Source of the DNA: Limivivens faecihominis
Lineage (GTDB): Bacteria > Bacillota > Clostridia > Lachnospirales > Lachnospiraceae
NCBI RefSeq assembly: GCF_020686945.1
Contig: NZ_JAJEPR010000014.1
Coordinates: 20,625 to 84,624 of the forward strand
Length of the DNA: 64,000 nt
Reading direction: 5' to 3'
Shown: in pieces, positions 41,438 through 50,443 of the stretch
Position numbering within the stretch: the first letter of the stretch is position 1
Layout: each line of letters begins with the position of its first letter
Notes under the pieces: generated by a model
What the model was told of the DNA's origin: nothing
Database searches by the model: none
What the model saw: only the letters and a program-made list of their open reading frames with translations
Translations under genes and position numbers: made by a program

Positions 41438-42136
41438 TTACGGAATCAGATTCGCGAAGACCGACGCTCCGACCACAGTCAGAATACCGGCCACCGCAAT
41501 CGAAAGGCTGCTCATGGCTCCTTCCACCTCGCCGAGTTCCAGGGCTTTGGAAGTGCCGATGGCATGGGCGGAGGTTCCAAGGGCCAGGCCTTTGGCGATG
41601 GGCTCCTGAATCCGGAAGATCTTGAAGACCAGCTCCGCGATCACATTTCCCAGTACACCGGTGACAATGATAACGGCAACCGTAATCGTCGTGATGCCGT
41701 GAAGCTCCTCGGAAACGCCCATTCCTATTGCAGTCGTGATGGACTTCGGAAGAAGGGTCACATACTGCTCATGGTTGAGTCCAAAGGCCAGAGCCAGCAC
41801 GAAGATGCCTCCCATGCTGGCAATGACGCCAGAGACGATCCCCAGAACCACAGCCAGCAGATTCTCTTTTAAGAGCTTCAGCTGCTGATAGAGCGGAATG
41901 GCCAGGCAGACCGTAGCCGGTGTCAGAAGATAGCTTAAATACTGGGCTGTGCTGTTATAGGTCTCATAGTCCACATGGAGTACCTGCAGAAAAAGGATCA
42001 CAACGATGATCGAGAGAAGCAGGGGATTTAAAAATGCCCATTTCAGCTTTTTCTTCAGAAGCAGGCCCAGGCCGTAGGCGATCAGGCTCACTGCCATACC
42101 AAAAAATAAGGATTCCTCAAAAAAACTGGCCATCAC
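41438..42136 (-). CDS. lrgB: LrgB/CidB-type membrane protein
   Basis: A 232-residue membrane protein with seven to eight hydrophobic segments. PKSITTAIGMGVSEELHG and GTSAHAIGTSKALELGEVEGAMSSL are LrgB hallmarks. LrgAB/CidAB systems affect autolysis and are also reported to move pyruvate or other small acids. It overlaps lrgA by four bases (ATGA), so the two are coupled. Confidence 0.9.
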   Translation of the reverse strand: MMASFFEESLFFGMAVSLIAYGLGLLLKKKLKWAFLNPLLLSIIVVILFLQVLHVDYETYNSTAQYLSYLLTPATVCLAIPLYQQLKLLKENLLAVVLGIVSGVIASMGGIFVLALAFGLNHEQYVTLLPKSITTAIGMGVSEELHGITTITVAVIIVTGVLGNVIAELVFKIFRIQEPIAKGLALGTSAHAIGTSKALELGEVEGAMSSLSIAVAGILTVVGASVFANLIP

Positions 42137-42498
42137 TTCTCCTCCTCTTTCTCTTTTGTCATCCAGATCACCCTCTGAGATACCCGTCCTGTCACAACCA
42201 TGACAAACACGGTCACAACCACGGTGATCACGAGCACCGGCACCAGCACCGGTTTAAGATCCGGCCACGCCGTCAGAAGGCCAACGCCCGCAGGAATGAA
42301 CATGGGCGGCATGATATCCAGCAGGAAATCGCCGGCCACCTTCACCTGTTCCAGTTTGATAATCTTCGTACACAATGCAAAAAGCATCAGAAGAAGACCG
42401 TAAATGCTGGCCGGGATCGGAAACGGCAGAACCGCATGACAGATCTCGCCCAGGAAAGTCACAGCCATAATTACGCCAAATTCATAAAGCAGTTTCAT
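42133..42498 (-). CDS. lrgA: LrgA/CidA-type holin-like protein
   Basis: A 121-residue protein with four membrane segments and the LrgA signature LPFPIPASIYGLLLMLFAL near residues 20-38. Partner of LrgB. The start at 42498 is directly behind the TAA of the histidine phosphatase gene (stop 42500-42502), with GGAAAG eight bases upstream, so it is probably translated by reinitiation. Confidence 0.88.
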   Translation of the reverse strand: MKLLYEFGVIMAVTFLGEICHAVLPFPIPASIYGLLLMLFALCTKIIKLEQVKVAGDFLLDIMPPMFIPAGVGLLTAWPDLKPVLVPVLVITVVVTVFVMVVTGRVSQRVIWMTKEKEEEK

Positions 42499-42499
42499 T

Positions 42500-43261
42500 T
42501 TAATGTCTTTCCTCCCACTTGTCATAAGTTTCGCAGAAACGTCCTGCGAAGGCAGGCTCCTCGCCACCTGCATAAAGATGAGAGATATCCCCGATGCGGG
42601 TGGCACGGAAAAATACCTTTCCCTCTTCTCTCTCCTCCGTCACAAGCTCTGTCACAGAGGTCGGAGCCATCATCAGGGAATGCCACAGAATAAAGGGTGA
42701 AATTCCCCAGAGATAGGACAACATGACGCAGCTCACGCCGAAGTGGCAGTAAAGAGCGATCGTGTCCTCGTTTCCCTTTTCTGTACGATACATATTTCCT
42801 TCTCTGTGATATCCATGAGAAGCCAGAAGCTCGTCCAGCCCCTTCGCTACCCGGTCATAGAGTGTCGGCATATTGCTCATCTGAGCCGCCTCTGTACTTC
42901 TCCAGCCGTCTTTCGTGCAGAACTCCGGATGATTGGTCCAGTATTCCGGCACCATATCCCAGATCACACGGTTCTGGTTGTTTTTATGGGTTCCATAAGC
43001 ATTTTTCAGTCCCTGGGACTCCTGGGGATTCAAAAATGCCGGAAACTCTTCCATCCAGTCCAGCACCGTAGCTTTTCTTCCTACTTTTTTCAGGGTGTAG
43101 TCCGCAGTCGCCCTTGCCCGTCCCAGCGGGGATACATAGAAATCCTTCACCGGAACATTTTTCATTTTTTCCGCCAGAAGCTGTGCTTCCCGATGACCTT
43201 TCTCTGTAAGGGAATCGATCGTATAATCGGGATCCCCGTGTCGGATCAACAACAGTTTCAT
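42500..43261 (-). CDS. Histidine phosphatase family protein
   Basis: A 253-residue phosphoglycerate-mutase-like phosphatase. LLLIRHGDPDY holds the phospho-acceptor His9, SPLGRARATADY the second Arg, and YCHFGVSCVML the later His. The enlarged C-terminal part differs from true PGAM. It is the first gene of a phosphatase-lrgA-lrgB run; whether it acts in the same process is unknown. Confidence 0.85.
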   Translation of the reverse strand: MKLLLIRHGDPDYTIDSLTEKGHREAQLLAEKMKNVPVKDFYVSPLGRARATADYTLKKVGRKATVLDWMEEFPAFLNPQESQGLKNAYGTHKNNQNRVIWDMVPEYWTNHPEFCTKDGWRSTEAAQMSNMPTLYDRVAKGLDELLASHGYHREGNMYRTEKGNEDTIALYCHFGVSCVMLSYLWGISPFILWHSLMMAPTSVTELVTEEREEGKVFFRATRIGDISHLYAGGEEPAFAGRFCETYDKWEERH

Positions 43262-43401
43262 TTGTTCTTTACCTCTTTTCTCCTAAACTCAGCTGCTCTT
43301 GGGCAGTCATCTTTTCTATCTTATCACAAACCCCTTTTCTTGAAAAATAACAATTCTGCATGGTTGCCATAAAGAATCCTGCAAACAGCCTTCTCTGGCA
43401 C

Positions 43402-43445
43402 AAAAAATATGCCCTGAAACCGTATTTCCACTGATTTCAAGGCAT
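43402..43445 (-). terminator. tRNA-Gly terminator
   Basis: ATGCC-TGAAA/TTTCA-GGCAT stem (43409-43419 with 43435-43445), followed on the minus strand by TTTTTTG. Confidence 0.78.
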
Positions 43446-43451
43446 AAAAAA

Positions 43452-43524
43452 AGCGCGAGACGGGACTCGAACCCGCGGCCTCGACCTTGGCAAGGTCGCG
43501 CTCCACCAACTGAGCCACTCGCGC
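43452..43524 (-). tRNA. tRNA-Gly (anticodon GCC)
   Basis: A full cloverleaf of 73 bases: acceptor GCGCGAG/CTCGCGC, D-arm GCTCAGTTGGTGGAGC, anticodon arm GACCT-TGCCA-AGGTC with anticodon GCC, T-arm GCGGGTTCGAGTCCCGT, discriminator T. The CCA end is not encoded. A terminator follows at once. Confidence 0.97.
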
Positions 43525-43629
43525 ATTTCTGTGCTTTTCTCTGAGGTTCTTTGCTTTCCCTCAAGCACAGGTATATAATAGCATGGGATTTTCAGAATGT
43601 CAAGCAGTTTTTTAAACTTTTTCAAAAAT

Positions 43630-44400
43630 TTATGGTTTTAATAAAATACTGATAACATACTGATTATTCGGGATGGATTTGTGGGTGATGTTGTTCAGCT
43701 TGATGAGATCCAGGTCCACCCAGACCTCCTCTGCCGCCACCATCACATTGGCCAGCATGATTCCGAAATTCAGCTCCGTAAAAGGATTGAGAAGGCTCTT
43801 TTCATCCAGAGGCTTCTTAGAAAACACATGAATCCGGTTCTCGTAGACCACAAACCGCCAGGGCTGGCTGTTCGTACTCGAAGGGGCCAGACGGGCTGCT
43901 TCCAGCATCTCCTTCACCCAGGCCTTGGGCTGTTCCTTGTAGACACAAAGATCATCCATGGCAATGCGCTTGGGTTCCCTGTCACGGTTTCTGTCCGTTT
44001 CCTTCGGAAGACCGAAAGCAAGAACGATCTTCAGAAAAAGTCCTTCTGCCTCCAGCTCCTTATCCCGACGCTTCGCCATTCCCACAAAGCAGCTCCCTAT
44101 GCCCCTGGTCTCCAGGTAAAGGGACAGCTGCTCCATGAGAAAGCCTGCGTTCATATCACTTTTTTCCTTCGATTCCGAATAGAGTGCCACATAGTAGGGC
44201 GCCTTCACATTGCAGAAGCCACCGATCTTCTCCTTCTCCGTACAGCGATTCACAATTCGGATCTCTGTGCGTATATCCGGAAACAGCGGCTCTACTTCAT
44301 TTAAAAAGTCCGGAATCCCTTTTAAAATCGTATCGTCCAGAGGTTCCATCCGATAATTCCGGACGGACCGTCTTGCATAAATCGCTTCATATAAATTCAT
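43630..44400 (-). CDS. Nitroreductase family protein
   Basis: A 256-residue FMN-dependent oxidoreductase. The FMN phosphate site is in YARRSVRNYRMEPL (residues about 6-19), and APSSTNSQPWRF near residues 176-187 is the second signature, placed later than in short nitroreductases, like the two-part type with an inserted middle. Likely reduces quinones, nitro compounds or flavin. The start at 44400 has GGAG six bases upstream; an upstream in-frame codon at 44439 lies in the promoter. Confidence 0.87.
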   Translation of the reverse strand: MNLYEAIYARRSVRNYRMEPLDDTILKGIPDFLNEVEPLFPDIRTEIRIVNRCTEKEKIGGFCNVKAPYYVALYSESKEKSDMNAGFLMEQLSLYLETRGIGSCFVGMAKRRDKELEAEGLFLKIVLAFGLPKETDRNRDREPKRIAMDDLCVYKEQPKAWVKEMLEAARLAPSSTNSQPWRFVVYENRIHVFSKKPLDEKSLLNPFTELNFGIMLANVMVAAEEVWVDLDLIKLNNITHKSIPNNQYVISILLKP

Positions 44401-44429
44401 AATACGCTCCGTTATTGTTTTGTAATATA

Positions 44430-44457
44430 ATTGTAACATACTTTTTTTATTTTACAA
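44430..44457 (-). promoter_or_regulatory. Nitroreductase promoter
   Basis: Minus strand -35 TTGTAA (44452-44457), 16-base spacer, -10 TACAAT (44430-44435). Confidence 0.58.
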
Positions 44458-44494
44458 GCCATACGGGGCAATTTTAAAAAATCTTAAGATTATG

Positions 44495-45988
44495 TCATCC
44501 TTCGTATTCCAGGATATAGAGGCGGCTTCCGGTCTTCTCCTGGATCAGGAAGTTCTTGAGCAGTTTCAGTTCACGATTCTCCTTCAAAGCACTGCGGAAA
44601 GCATTTTCCTCGGAGGTATAGAGGAAAAGGCGGCCGCCTTTTTTCAGAAGCTCCGGCACTCGTTTAAAGAAAGCGCTGTAAAGCTCCGTGAGCTCCAGAA
44701 GATTTCTGCTTCGGCCCGTGAGCGGAAGGTCAGAAACGATCTCGTCAAAGAGATACTCGTGACGGAAATCCCGGACGTCCCTGTTGATGTAATGGATCGT
44801 GATTCCAGCGGCCTCAGCGTTGACTCTGGCCTTCAGGACGGCCTCCTCGCTGATATCCAGACCATAGAGGGGATCAGCATTTCCGGCCTTCACACGCTCC
44901 ACCAGAAGAGTTCCCACGCCACAGAAGGGATCGAGAACCTGAGCCCCATCCACAAGCCAAGGTTTGGAAAGCTCCATGAGAAGGGCGGCCCGAACCGGTG
45001 CCATAGCTGCCGCATAGCTCTCCTTCCGATAAGAAAAACGGGTATCTTTCAGGGTAAAAAGCTTCATCAGCGGCACAAAGCTGCCATTCTTTCCTTCAAT
45101 CAGGCGAAGCTCCACCTCATAATCCGAAGTGGAATTGACAAGCTCTCTTCCGGAAGCCTTCTCAAGAGCTGCGGAGAACATTTTCACCCAGGCAGTCTTT
45201 TTCTCCGGAGCCAGAGGGCTCTTAAGCTCTGTCCGGAAATAAAAGGCGCCGCCGCCGCTGTGAAGACTCTTTAACTGCTCCAGCACCGGAGCTGCAAGCT
45301 GGGAGGCCGCCGCCTCCGGCGTTCCGCTGACGCTTTTCAGACCCTTCACCGGAAAAAGAAGCTCTCTCCAGGTACGGATCGGGAGAACTGACTCCAGATC
45401 ATAGGTAAAAAAGCGCATGCCGCCTGCCAGCATCGTGACTTTCTCCTCTTTCAGCTGGTTTCTCGTGGCCTCCCGCTGTTCCCGGTTTGTGAGGAGGATC
45501 ACCTCCACCTGGCGGTCAAAACCGTCGAAGGTGTGTTTTTTGTGCTTCTCCTTTTGGGAAATCAGCTGCTGGAGGATACCGGCCTCCTCCCGGAGGTGTT
45601 TCTGGTTCTCCTCCGTCACGGGGGTCTCATCCAGCTCCTGCAGGCGCTCTTTTAAATAAGGAAGCTCTTCTTCATAGTCCAGGTCAAACAGGGCTTTCAA
45701 GTAGGCGCTTTTCACAAAGAGGGTGTCCTCTTTTTTGTAGGCGTTTAAGAGCACCGGCACCAGATCGTCGCTCTCCATGGCCCCCAGAACCAGGGCCGCG
45801 TTTTTCCGGACCTTGGGATCTTCATCAGAAAGGCAGCGAGTCAGGATTTTGAAGTCGCCGCCCAGCTGATAGGCAAGCTCCCGCCGGTTCTTTTCCTCCT
45901 TCAGAAGATTTTTCATCTCGATGAGTCCTGCCCGGAGCTCTGTTCCCGTGCTGACTTTTTCATAAGCGTTTTTTAATTCCTGTTTCAA
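44495..45988 (-). CDS. HEAT-repeat/UPF0020-type methyltransferase fusion
   Basis: A 497-residue protein. Residues 1-150 contain HEAT-like helical repeats (LGGDFKILTRCLSDEDPKVRKNAALVLG). Residues about 170-310 look THUMP-like, and the C-terminus is a class I SAM-dependent methyltransferase with DPFCGVGTLLVE (near 350) and a catalytic-type motif SDLPLTG where RNA/DNA N-methylases have (N/D)PP(Y/W). This resembles the UPF0020/RlmL-Trm14 group, so the target is probably RNA. I chose the TTG start at 45988: AAGGAGG overlaps the stop of the upstream amidase gene and lies eight bases before it. Substrate unknown. Confidence 0.78.
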   Translation of the reverse strand: MKQELKNAYEKVSTGTELRAGLIEMKNLLKEEKNRRELAYQLGGDFKILTRCLSDEDPKVRKNAALVLGAMESDDLVPVLLNAYKKEDTLFVKSAYLKALFDLDYEEELPYLKERLQELDETPVTEENQKHLREEAGILQQLISQKEKHKKHTFDGFDRQVEVILLTNREQREATRNQLKEEKVTMLAGGMRFFTYDLESVLPIRTWRELLFPVKGLKSVSGTPEAAASQLAAPVLEQLKSLHSGGGAFYFRTELKSPLAPEKKTAWVKMFSAALEKASGRELVNSTSDYEVELRLIEGKNGSFVPLMKLFTLKDTRFSYRKESYAAAMAPVRAALLMELSKPWLVDGAQVLDPFCGVGTLLVERVKAGNADPLYGLDISEEAVLKARVNAEAAGITIHYINRDVRDFRHEYLFDEIVSDLPLTGRSRNLLELTELYSAFFKRVPELLKKGGRLFLYTSEENAFRSALKENRELKLLKNFLIQEKTGSRLYILEYEG

Positions 45989-46001
45989 AAATTTCTCCTC
46001 C

Positions 46002-46820
46002 TTAGGCATATTCTGCCAGAACCGCCCCAACATCGGAGCGGAACGTTTCCCAGGCTGCCTCGTTTTCCACAAAATATTTCGGGCAGTCTTTTCCTGTAAT
46101 ATCGTAATGACGGATCACATCGTTTTCCGTCAGGTTAAATTTCGAGCACAGAAAAGCCGTCAGCTGCACCAGCGAATCATAGGTGGCGTCCGTAAACTTT
46201 CCGGTCTCATCCGGATGACAGCACTCGATGGAGACCGTGTCTGTGTTCCGGCTGTTGGAGGCGTAGGCGATCTCGCTCGTGGGGATGCACTGGATGATCT
46301 CTCCCTCCAGGCCGATAACAAAGTTGCTGCTCACCTTGGTCGTGTGAGTGTCCTTCAGATTTTCAAAATAATCCCTGTTCTGCTGAGCCGTGCTGCCGGG
46401 GTTGGCGGTATAATGGACCACCACGCCGTTGATCGTGCCGGTGGAAAGGCCGGGCCTTGAATATTCATTTACCGTCAGAAGCTGAAGATCGATATCCGGC
46501 ATAGGTACTTTCGCCTGCGCTGCCTCCATCTCCGCACTCTCCGTATAGGGCACGGAGACATTGACGGTCTTCGGTGTCAGAAAAATCTTCAGACAGATGA
46601 CTCCGCCCACAAGAATCGTACAGAGAACCAGCGCAATGACGATCCGCTGGATCCAGACCTGGCGATGCCTTTTCCGGTCACGTTCACTCAAAACCGGCTG
46701 TGCAGCTGTCGTTTCTATCTTCGGTTTTGCCTTCGGCCGTTCCTTCCGGACCGGCTTCTTTCTCGGAGGCTCATCATGCCCCCGGCTTCTGTGTCTTTTT
46801 TCATTCTTCTGTATATCCAT
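46002..46820 (-). CDS. Membrane-anchored N-acetylmuramoyl-L-alanine amidase (Amidase_2)
   Basis: A 272-residue protein. A very basic cytoplasmic tail (residues 1-55), one membrane segment (residues about 57-80), then an Amidase_2/PGRP domain with zinc ligands in VVHYTANPG and RHYDITGKDCP and the conserved IQCIPTSEIAYAS. It cuts the bond between muramic acid and the peptide stem outside the membrane. The ATG at 46820 is preceded by GGGGAG ten bases away. The stop codon is embedded in the ribosome site of the methyltransferase gene, so the two are coupled. Confidence 0.87.
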   Translation of the reverse strand: MDIQKNEKRHRSRGHDEPPRKKPVRKERPKAKPKIETTAAQPVLSERDRKRHRQVWIQRIVIALVLCTILVGGVICLKIFLTPKTVNVSVPYTESAEMEAAQAKVPMPDIDLQLLTVNEYSRPGLSTGTINGVVVHYTANPGSTAQQNRDYFENLKDTHTTKVSSNFVIGLEGEIIQCIPTSEIAYASNSRNTDTVSIECCHPDETGKFTDATYDSLVQLTAFLCSKFNLTENDVIRHYDITGKDCPKYFVENEAAWETFRSDVGAVLAEYA

Positions 46821-46925
46821 TTGTGACAATCTCCCCTTATCTTTGCGGCGTTTTTTTCCGCCTCTTTCAGTATACAGGGCTTTGCCGCAAAAAAACAGCA
46901 GAAAACTCTGAATTTTTTCTGAAGA

Positions 46926-46975
46926 CAAAAAAAGAAACCGCGAAGGGCAGACCTGAACGGATCTGCTCTGCACGG
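46926..46975 (-). terminator. Probable guaB terminator
   Basis: On the minus strand an imperfect stem around GCAGA/TCTGC with flanking CCG/CGG pairs is followed by TTTCTTTTTTTG. Confidence 0.5.
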
Positions 46976-46997
46976 CTTCTGAAACTGCATCTTCTGT

Positions 46998-48452
46998 TTA
47001 CTCGTCTACGCTGTAGTTCGGAGCTTCCTTGGTGATATGGATATCATGGGGATGGGACTCTTTGAGGGATGCGGCAGAAATCTTAACAAAACGTCCTCTC
47101 TCTTTCAGTTCCTCGATCGTCGGGGTTCCGCAGTAACCCATACCGGCTCTTAAGCCCCCCATGAGCTGGAATACCGTATCTTCTACGCTGCCCTTGTAAG
47201 CAACACGGCCTTCCACGCCTTCCGGAACCAGCTTCTTCGCGTTGGTCTGGAAATAACGGTCTTTGCTTCCGTTCTCCATAGCGGAAATGGAACCCATACC
47301 ACGGTAAACTTTGTATTTTCTTCCCTGATAAAGCTCGAAGGTTCCCGGGCTCTCGTCGCAGCCAGCGAAGATGGAACCCATCATGCAGACATTGGCGCCT
47401 GCTGCGATAGCCTTGGTCATGTCTCCGGAGTATTTGATTCCGCCGTCAGCGATGATCGGAATACCGTACTCCTTGGCAACCTCGTAGCAGTTCATAACAG
47501 CTGTCACCTGGGGAACACCGATACCGGCTACCACACGGGTGGTGCAGATGGAACCAGGTCCGATACCGACTTTGACAGCGTCAGCGCCAGCCTCGATGAG
47601 GTCTCTCGTTGCCTCTCCGGTAGCCACGTTTCCTGCGATGACCGGAAGATCCGGGTATTTCTCTTTGATCATCTTCACGCAGTTTAATACGTTTACGGAA
47701 TGGCCGTGAGCGGAGTCAAGTACAACGACGTCCACATGAGCCTTCACAAGAGCGTCCACACGGTCCAGAACGTTCGCTGTGATACCTACAGCGGCTCCGC
47801 AGAGCAGACGGCCCTGAGTGTCCTTTGCGGACAGCGGGTATTTGATCTGTTTCTCGATATCTTTGATGGTGATGAGACCGCGGAGGTTAAAATCATCATC
47901 AACGATGGGAAGCTTCTCCTTGCGGGCTTTGGCCAGGATTTTCTTGGCCTCGTCAAGGGTGATGCCGACTTTCGCTGTGATCAGATTCTCGGAAGTCATA
48001 GATTCTTTGATCTTCTTGGAAAAGTCTGTCTCAAATTTCAGATCACGGTTGGTGATAATACCTACCAGTTTTCCATTCTCAGTGATGGGTACGCCGGAAA
48101 TCCGGAACTTGGCCATCAGGTCGTTGGCATCTGCCAGCGTGTGCTCCGGTGACAGATAAAACGGATCGGTGATAACGCCGTTCTCTGAACGTTTTACCTT
48201 GTCCACCTCGTCCGCCTGCGCTTCAATGGTCATGTTCTTGTGGATGATACCAATTCCTCCCTGACGCGCCATAGCGATCGCCATCCGATGCTCTGTAACG
48301 GTATCCATACCGGCACTCATCATCGGAATGTTCAGCTTAATGGTCTTCGTCAGATATGTGGTCAGGTCTACCTGATTCGGAATTACTTCAGAGTATGCCG
48401 GCACAAGCAGCACATCGTCGAAAGTAATGCCTTCGCCAATAATCTTACCCAT
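46998..48452 (-). CDS. guaB: IMP dehydrogenase
   Basis: A 484-residue enzyme oxidising IMP to XMP, the committed step of GMP synthesis. TIM barrel interrupted by two CBS domains (residues about 95-205). The catalytic cysteine lies in GIGPGSICTTRVVAG (near residue 302) and the flap Arg-Tyr region follows MENGSKDRYF. Length and architecture are standard. It has its own promoter and a short palindrome near the start of transcription. Confidence 0.96.
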   Translation of the reverse strand: MGKIIGEGITFDDVLLVPAYSEVIPNQVDLTTYLTKTIKLNIPMMSAGMDTVTEHRMAIAMARQGGIGIIHKNMTIEAQADEVDKVKRSENGVITDPFYLSPEHTLADANDLMAKFRISGVPITENGKLVGIITNRDLKFETDFSKKIKESMTSENLITAKVGITLDEAKKILAKARKEKLPIVDDDFNLRGLITIKDIEKQIKYPLSAKDTQGRLLCGAAVGITANVLDRVDALVKAHVDVVVLDSAHGHSVNVLNCVKMIKEKYPDLPVIAGNVATGEATRDLIEAGADAVKVGIGPGSICTTRVVAGIGVPQVTAVMNCYEVAKEYGIPIIADGGIKYSGDMTKAIAAGANVCMMGSIFAGCDESPGTFELYQGRKYKVYRGMGSISAMENGSKDRYFQTNAKKLVPEGVEGRVAYKGSVEDTVFQLMGGLRAGMGYCGTPTIEELKERGRFVKISAASLKESHPHDIHITKEAPNYSVDE

Positions 48453-48477
48453 TCTTATCCTTCCTCACTTTCAGATT

Positions 48478-48516
48478 TTAACGTTAATTTTAGCACAGCG
48501 TATCATGGAATGTCAA
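48478..48516 (-). promoter_or_regulatory. guaB promoter with TTAACGTTAA palindrome
   Basis: Minus strand -35 TTGACA (48511-48516), 18-base spacer, -10 TAAAAT (48487-48492). A perfect 10-bp palindrome TTAACGTTAA (48478-48487) overlaps the edge of the -10 and could bind a regulator. Confidence 0.6.
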
Positions 48517-48529
48517 CAGCTCCGGGGGA

Positions 48530-48979
48530 TCAGCTCAGTATTTTTTTCAGTTCATCCATGAAGGTATTGACATCCTTAAACTCCCGGTACACCGATGCAA
48601 ACCGCACATAGGCCACGGCATCGAGATTTTTCAGCCGTTCCATGACGATTTCACCGATCACCTTGCTGTCGATCTCCTTTTCTTCCCGGCTGAAAAGTTC
48701 GGTCTCCACAGCATCCACCAGTTCATTCATTTTTGACACAGGGATGGGTCTTTTGTAGCAGGCACGAAGCACGCCCGCCTCCACTTTTCTCCGGTCATAC
48801 TGTTCCCTGGTCTGATCCTTTTTAATCACGATCAGCGGGATGGTTTCCACCTTCTCATAGGTGGTAAAACGTTTGCCACAGGCGTCGCAGAGCCGTCTTC
48901 TACGGATCGATGAATTATCATCCGCCGGTCTCGAATCCACAACCCGCGTGTTGTCCTGATTACAGTAGGGGCATTTCAT
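48530..48979 (-). CDS. nrdR: NrdR ribonucleotide reductase repressor
   Basis: A 149-residue regulator with an N-terminal zinc ribbon (CPYC near residue 3, CDACGKRF near 31) and an ATP-cone domain (residues about 49-140). It binds NrdR boxes upstream of ribonucleotide reductase genes in response to ATP/dATP. Length is typical. GGAGG precedes the start. No nrd gene is in the window. Confidence 0.95.
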   Translation of the reverse strand: MKCPYCNQDNTRVVDSRPADDNSSIRRRRLCDACGKRFTTYEKVETIPLIVIKKDQTREQYDRRKVEAGVLRACYKRPIPVSKMNELVDAVETELFSREEKEIDSKVIGEIVMERLKNLDAVAYVRFASVYREFKDVNTFMDELKKILS

Positions 48980-49051
48980 AGGCTTCCTCCTTATTTTCCC
49001 TGATGCCTGCGAATTGCTCCGCTGCGAAACAGCTTAGGCAATTCTATTTTG

Positions 49052-49080
49052 AGTATAGTCACTCCGTCAAACCATGTCAA
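49052..49080 (-). promoter_or_regulatory. nrdR promoter
   Basis: Minus strand -35 TTGACA (49075-49080), 17-base spacer, -10 TATACT (49052-49057). The leader contains a GAATTGC/GCAATTC hairpin (49011-49041). Confidence 0.75.
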
Positions 49081-49109
49081 TGAATACTTACGACTTTTTT
49101 CGCATAATA
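49081..49109 (+). promoter_or_regulatory. Possible sporulation-type promoter of ylmC
   Basis: TGAATA (49081-49086), 16 bases, CATAATA (49103-49109). This resembles SigG/SigE-class promoters (TGAATA and CATAMTA-like boxes) more than a SigA promoter. It starts one base after the divergent nrdR -35. Confidence 0.45.
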
Positions 49110-49136
49110 TAGAAGGAACACTTCCGGAGGTGTCCC

Positions 49137-49394
49137 TTGCGTCTGCTGGAAATCCGCCAAAAAGAAGTCATCAACATCCGTACCTGCGCCTCCTTAGGCT
49201 GCGTCATGGATCTTCTCATCGATGAAAAAAACGGCTGCATCCTGGCTCTTATCATCCCCGGGCCCGGAAAGTTCTGTTCCGTTCTCGGCCGGGACTCGGA
49301 ATACATCATCCCCTGGGAACAGGTCTGTCAAATTGGCCGGGATATCATCCTCGTGGATATCGACGAAAAGGAATGTCGGAAAAAATGTGAATAA
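49137..49394 (+). CDS. YlmC/YmxH family sporulation protein
   Basis: An 85-residue PRC-barrel protein of the YlmC/YmxH family, conserved in spore formers and often near sigG. It reads MRLLEIRQKEVINIRTCASLG and later YIIPWEQVCQIGRDIILVD. The start codon is TTG, with GGAGG six bases upstream. Exact role unknown. It ends one base from the convergent oxidoreductase gene. Confidence 0.85.
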   Translation: MRLLEIRQKEVINIRTCASLGCVMDLLIDEKNGCILALIIPGPGKFCSVLGRDSEYIIPWEQVCQIGRDIILVDIDEKECRKKCE

Positions 49395-49395
49395 C

Positions 49396-50385
49396 TTACG
49401 CTTCATCCGCTGGAAAATGAATGCCTCCGCTCTTTCTTGCCGTCTCCAGAATCTTCATGACGGTCAGGCTGTGCTCCAGGAGCCGGTCTGCTTTTTCCCA
49501 GTCTTTTTCTGTGAGAATCCGGTCAAATTCCAGCATCTCATCTACCATCCGGTGAGCACTCCGGTTCTCGGTAAAGGTTCTGGTCTCTCCGTTTATGCGG
49601 ACCGTCAGCTCCGCCACCTGGCTCGGGATGCCGTTAACCTTGATGTAGCCTTTTTCGCCCTGGACAATAGCATAACCCGGGCTGTCGGAATCCTTGGCTC
49701 CCGAGAGAACCGCGTGAAAATCCGGATATTCCAGGACTGCCGTTCCGGAAGTATCGATGCCGTTAAAACCGATCCTCGGATAATAGTGAACGCTTTCCGG
49801 CATGCCGAAAAGACCTGCTGTAAAATGAAGGTTGTAGATATTGATATCCATGAGAGAACCGCCGGAAGCCGCCGGATCAAAGGCCGGAAGGACCTCTCCC
49901 GCAAGATACTTATCATAACGGCTGGAATACTGGGAAAAATTGGCCTGGACCATCGTGATTTTCCCGAGATCTTTTAAATGCTCCTGAATCCAGTGGTAAT
50001 TTGGAAAATGAAGAAGCGTGATAGCTTCGAGAAGGAAAAGATGCTTCTCCCTGGCCAATCTCACCAGTTTCTCCGCCTCTTTCACTGTGGATGTAAAGGG
50101 TTTCTCATTGATAACGTTCCGGCCCGCGAGAAGAGCCTTCTCCGCGTAGAAGGCGTGCATCTGATTGACGATCCCTAAGTACACCGCGTCCATCTCCGCC
50201 TCTTTCAAAAAGGTCTCATAATCCGTATAGAGAGCCGGAATCCCGTACTGCTCTGCCAGCTCCCGGCCTGTCTTTTCACTCTGCGGCCGGCAAACCAGAG
50301 CCGTCACCTCGATCCGCTCCTGATCTTTCTGCATATTCAGAAATTCCCTGACAATCTTGCCCGTTCCTGCAATTCCTACTTTCAT
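49396..50385 (-). CDS. Gfo/Idh/MocA family oxidoreductase
   Basis: A 329-residue NAD(P)-dependent oxidoreductase: Rossmann motif GIAGTGKIVREF at the N-terminus, the conserved NEKPFTS (Lys near residue 93) and a C-terminal alpha/beta domain. Family members oxidise or reduce sugars, inositols and related compounds. No sugar operon adjoins it, so substrate is open. AGGAGG precedes the start. Confidence 0.87.
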   Translation of the reverse strand: MKVGIAGTGKIVREFLNMQKDQERIEVTALVCRPQSEKTGRELAEQYGIPALYTDYETFLKEAEMDAVYLGIVNQMHAFYAEKALLAGRNVINEKPFTSTVKEAEKLVRLAREKHLFLLEAITLLHFPNYHWIQEHLKDLGKITMVQANFSQYSSRYDKYLAGEVLPAFDPAASGGSLMDINIYNLHFTAGLFGMPESVHYYPRIGFNGIDTSGTAVLEYPDFHAVLSGAKDSDSPGYAIVQGEKGYIKVNGIPSQVAELTVRINGETRTFTENRSAHRMVDEMLEFDRILTEKDWEKADRLLEHSLTVMKILETARKSGGIHFPADEA

Positions 50386-50443
50386 CTTCCGTTCCTCCTG
50401 ATTTGCGCGTTTTCTTAACTATAACACACTTCTTCACACAAAG

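Noticed and set aside
43324..43625. Open frames across the tRNA
   Set aside because: They read through tRNA-Gly and its terminator, so they are not genes.
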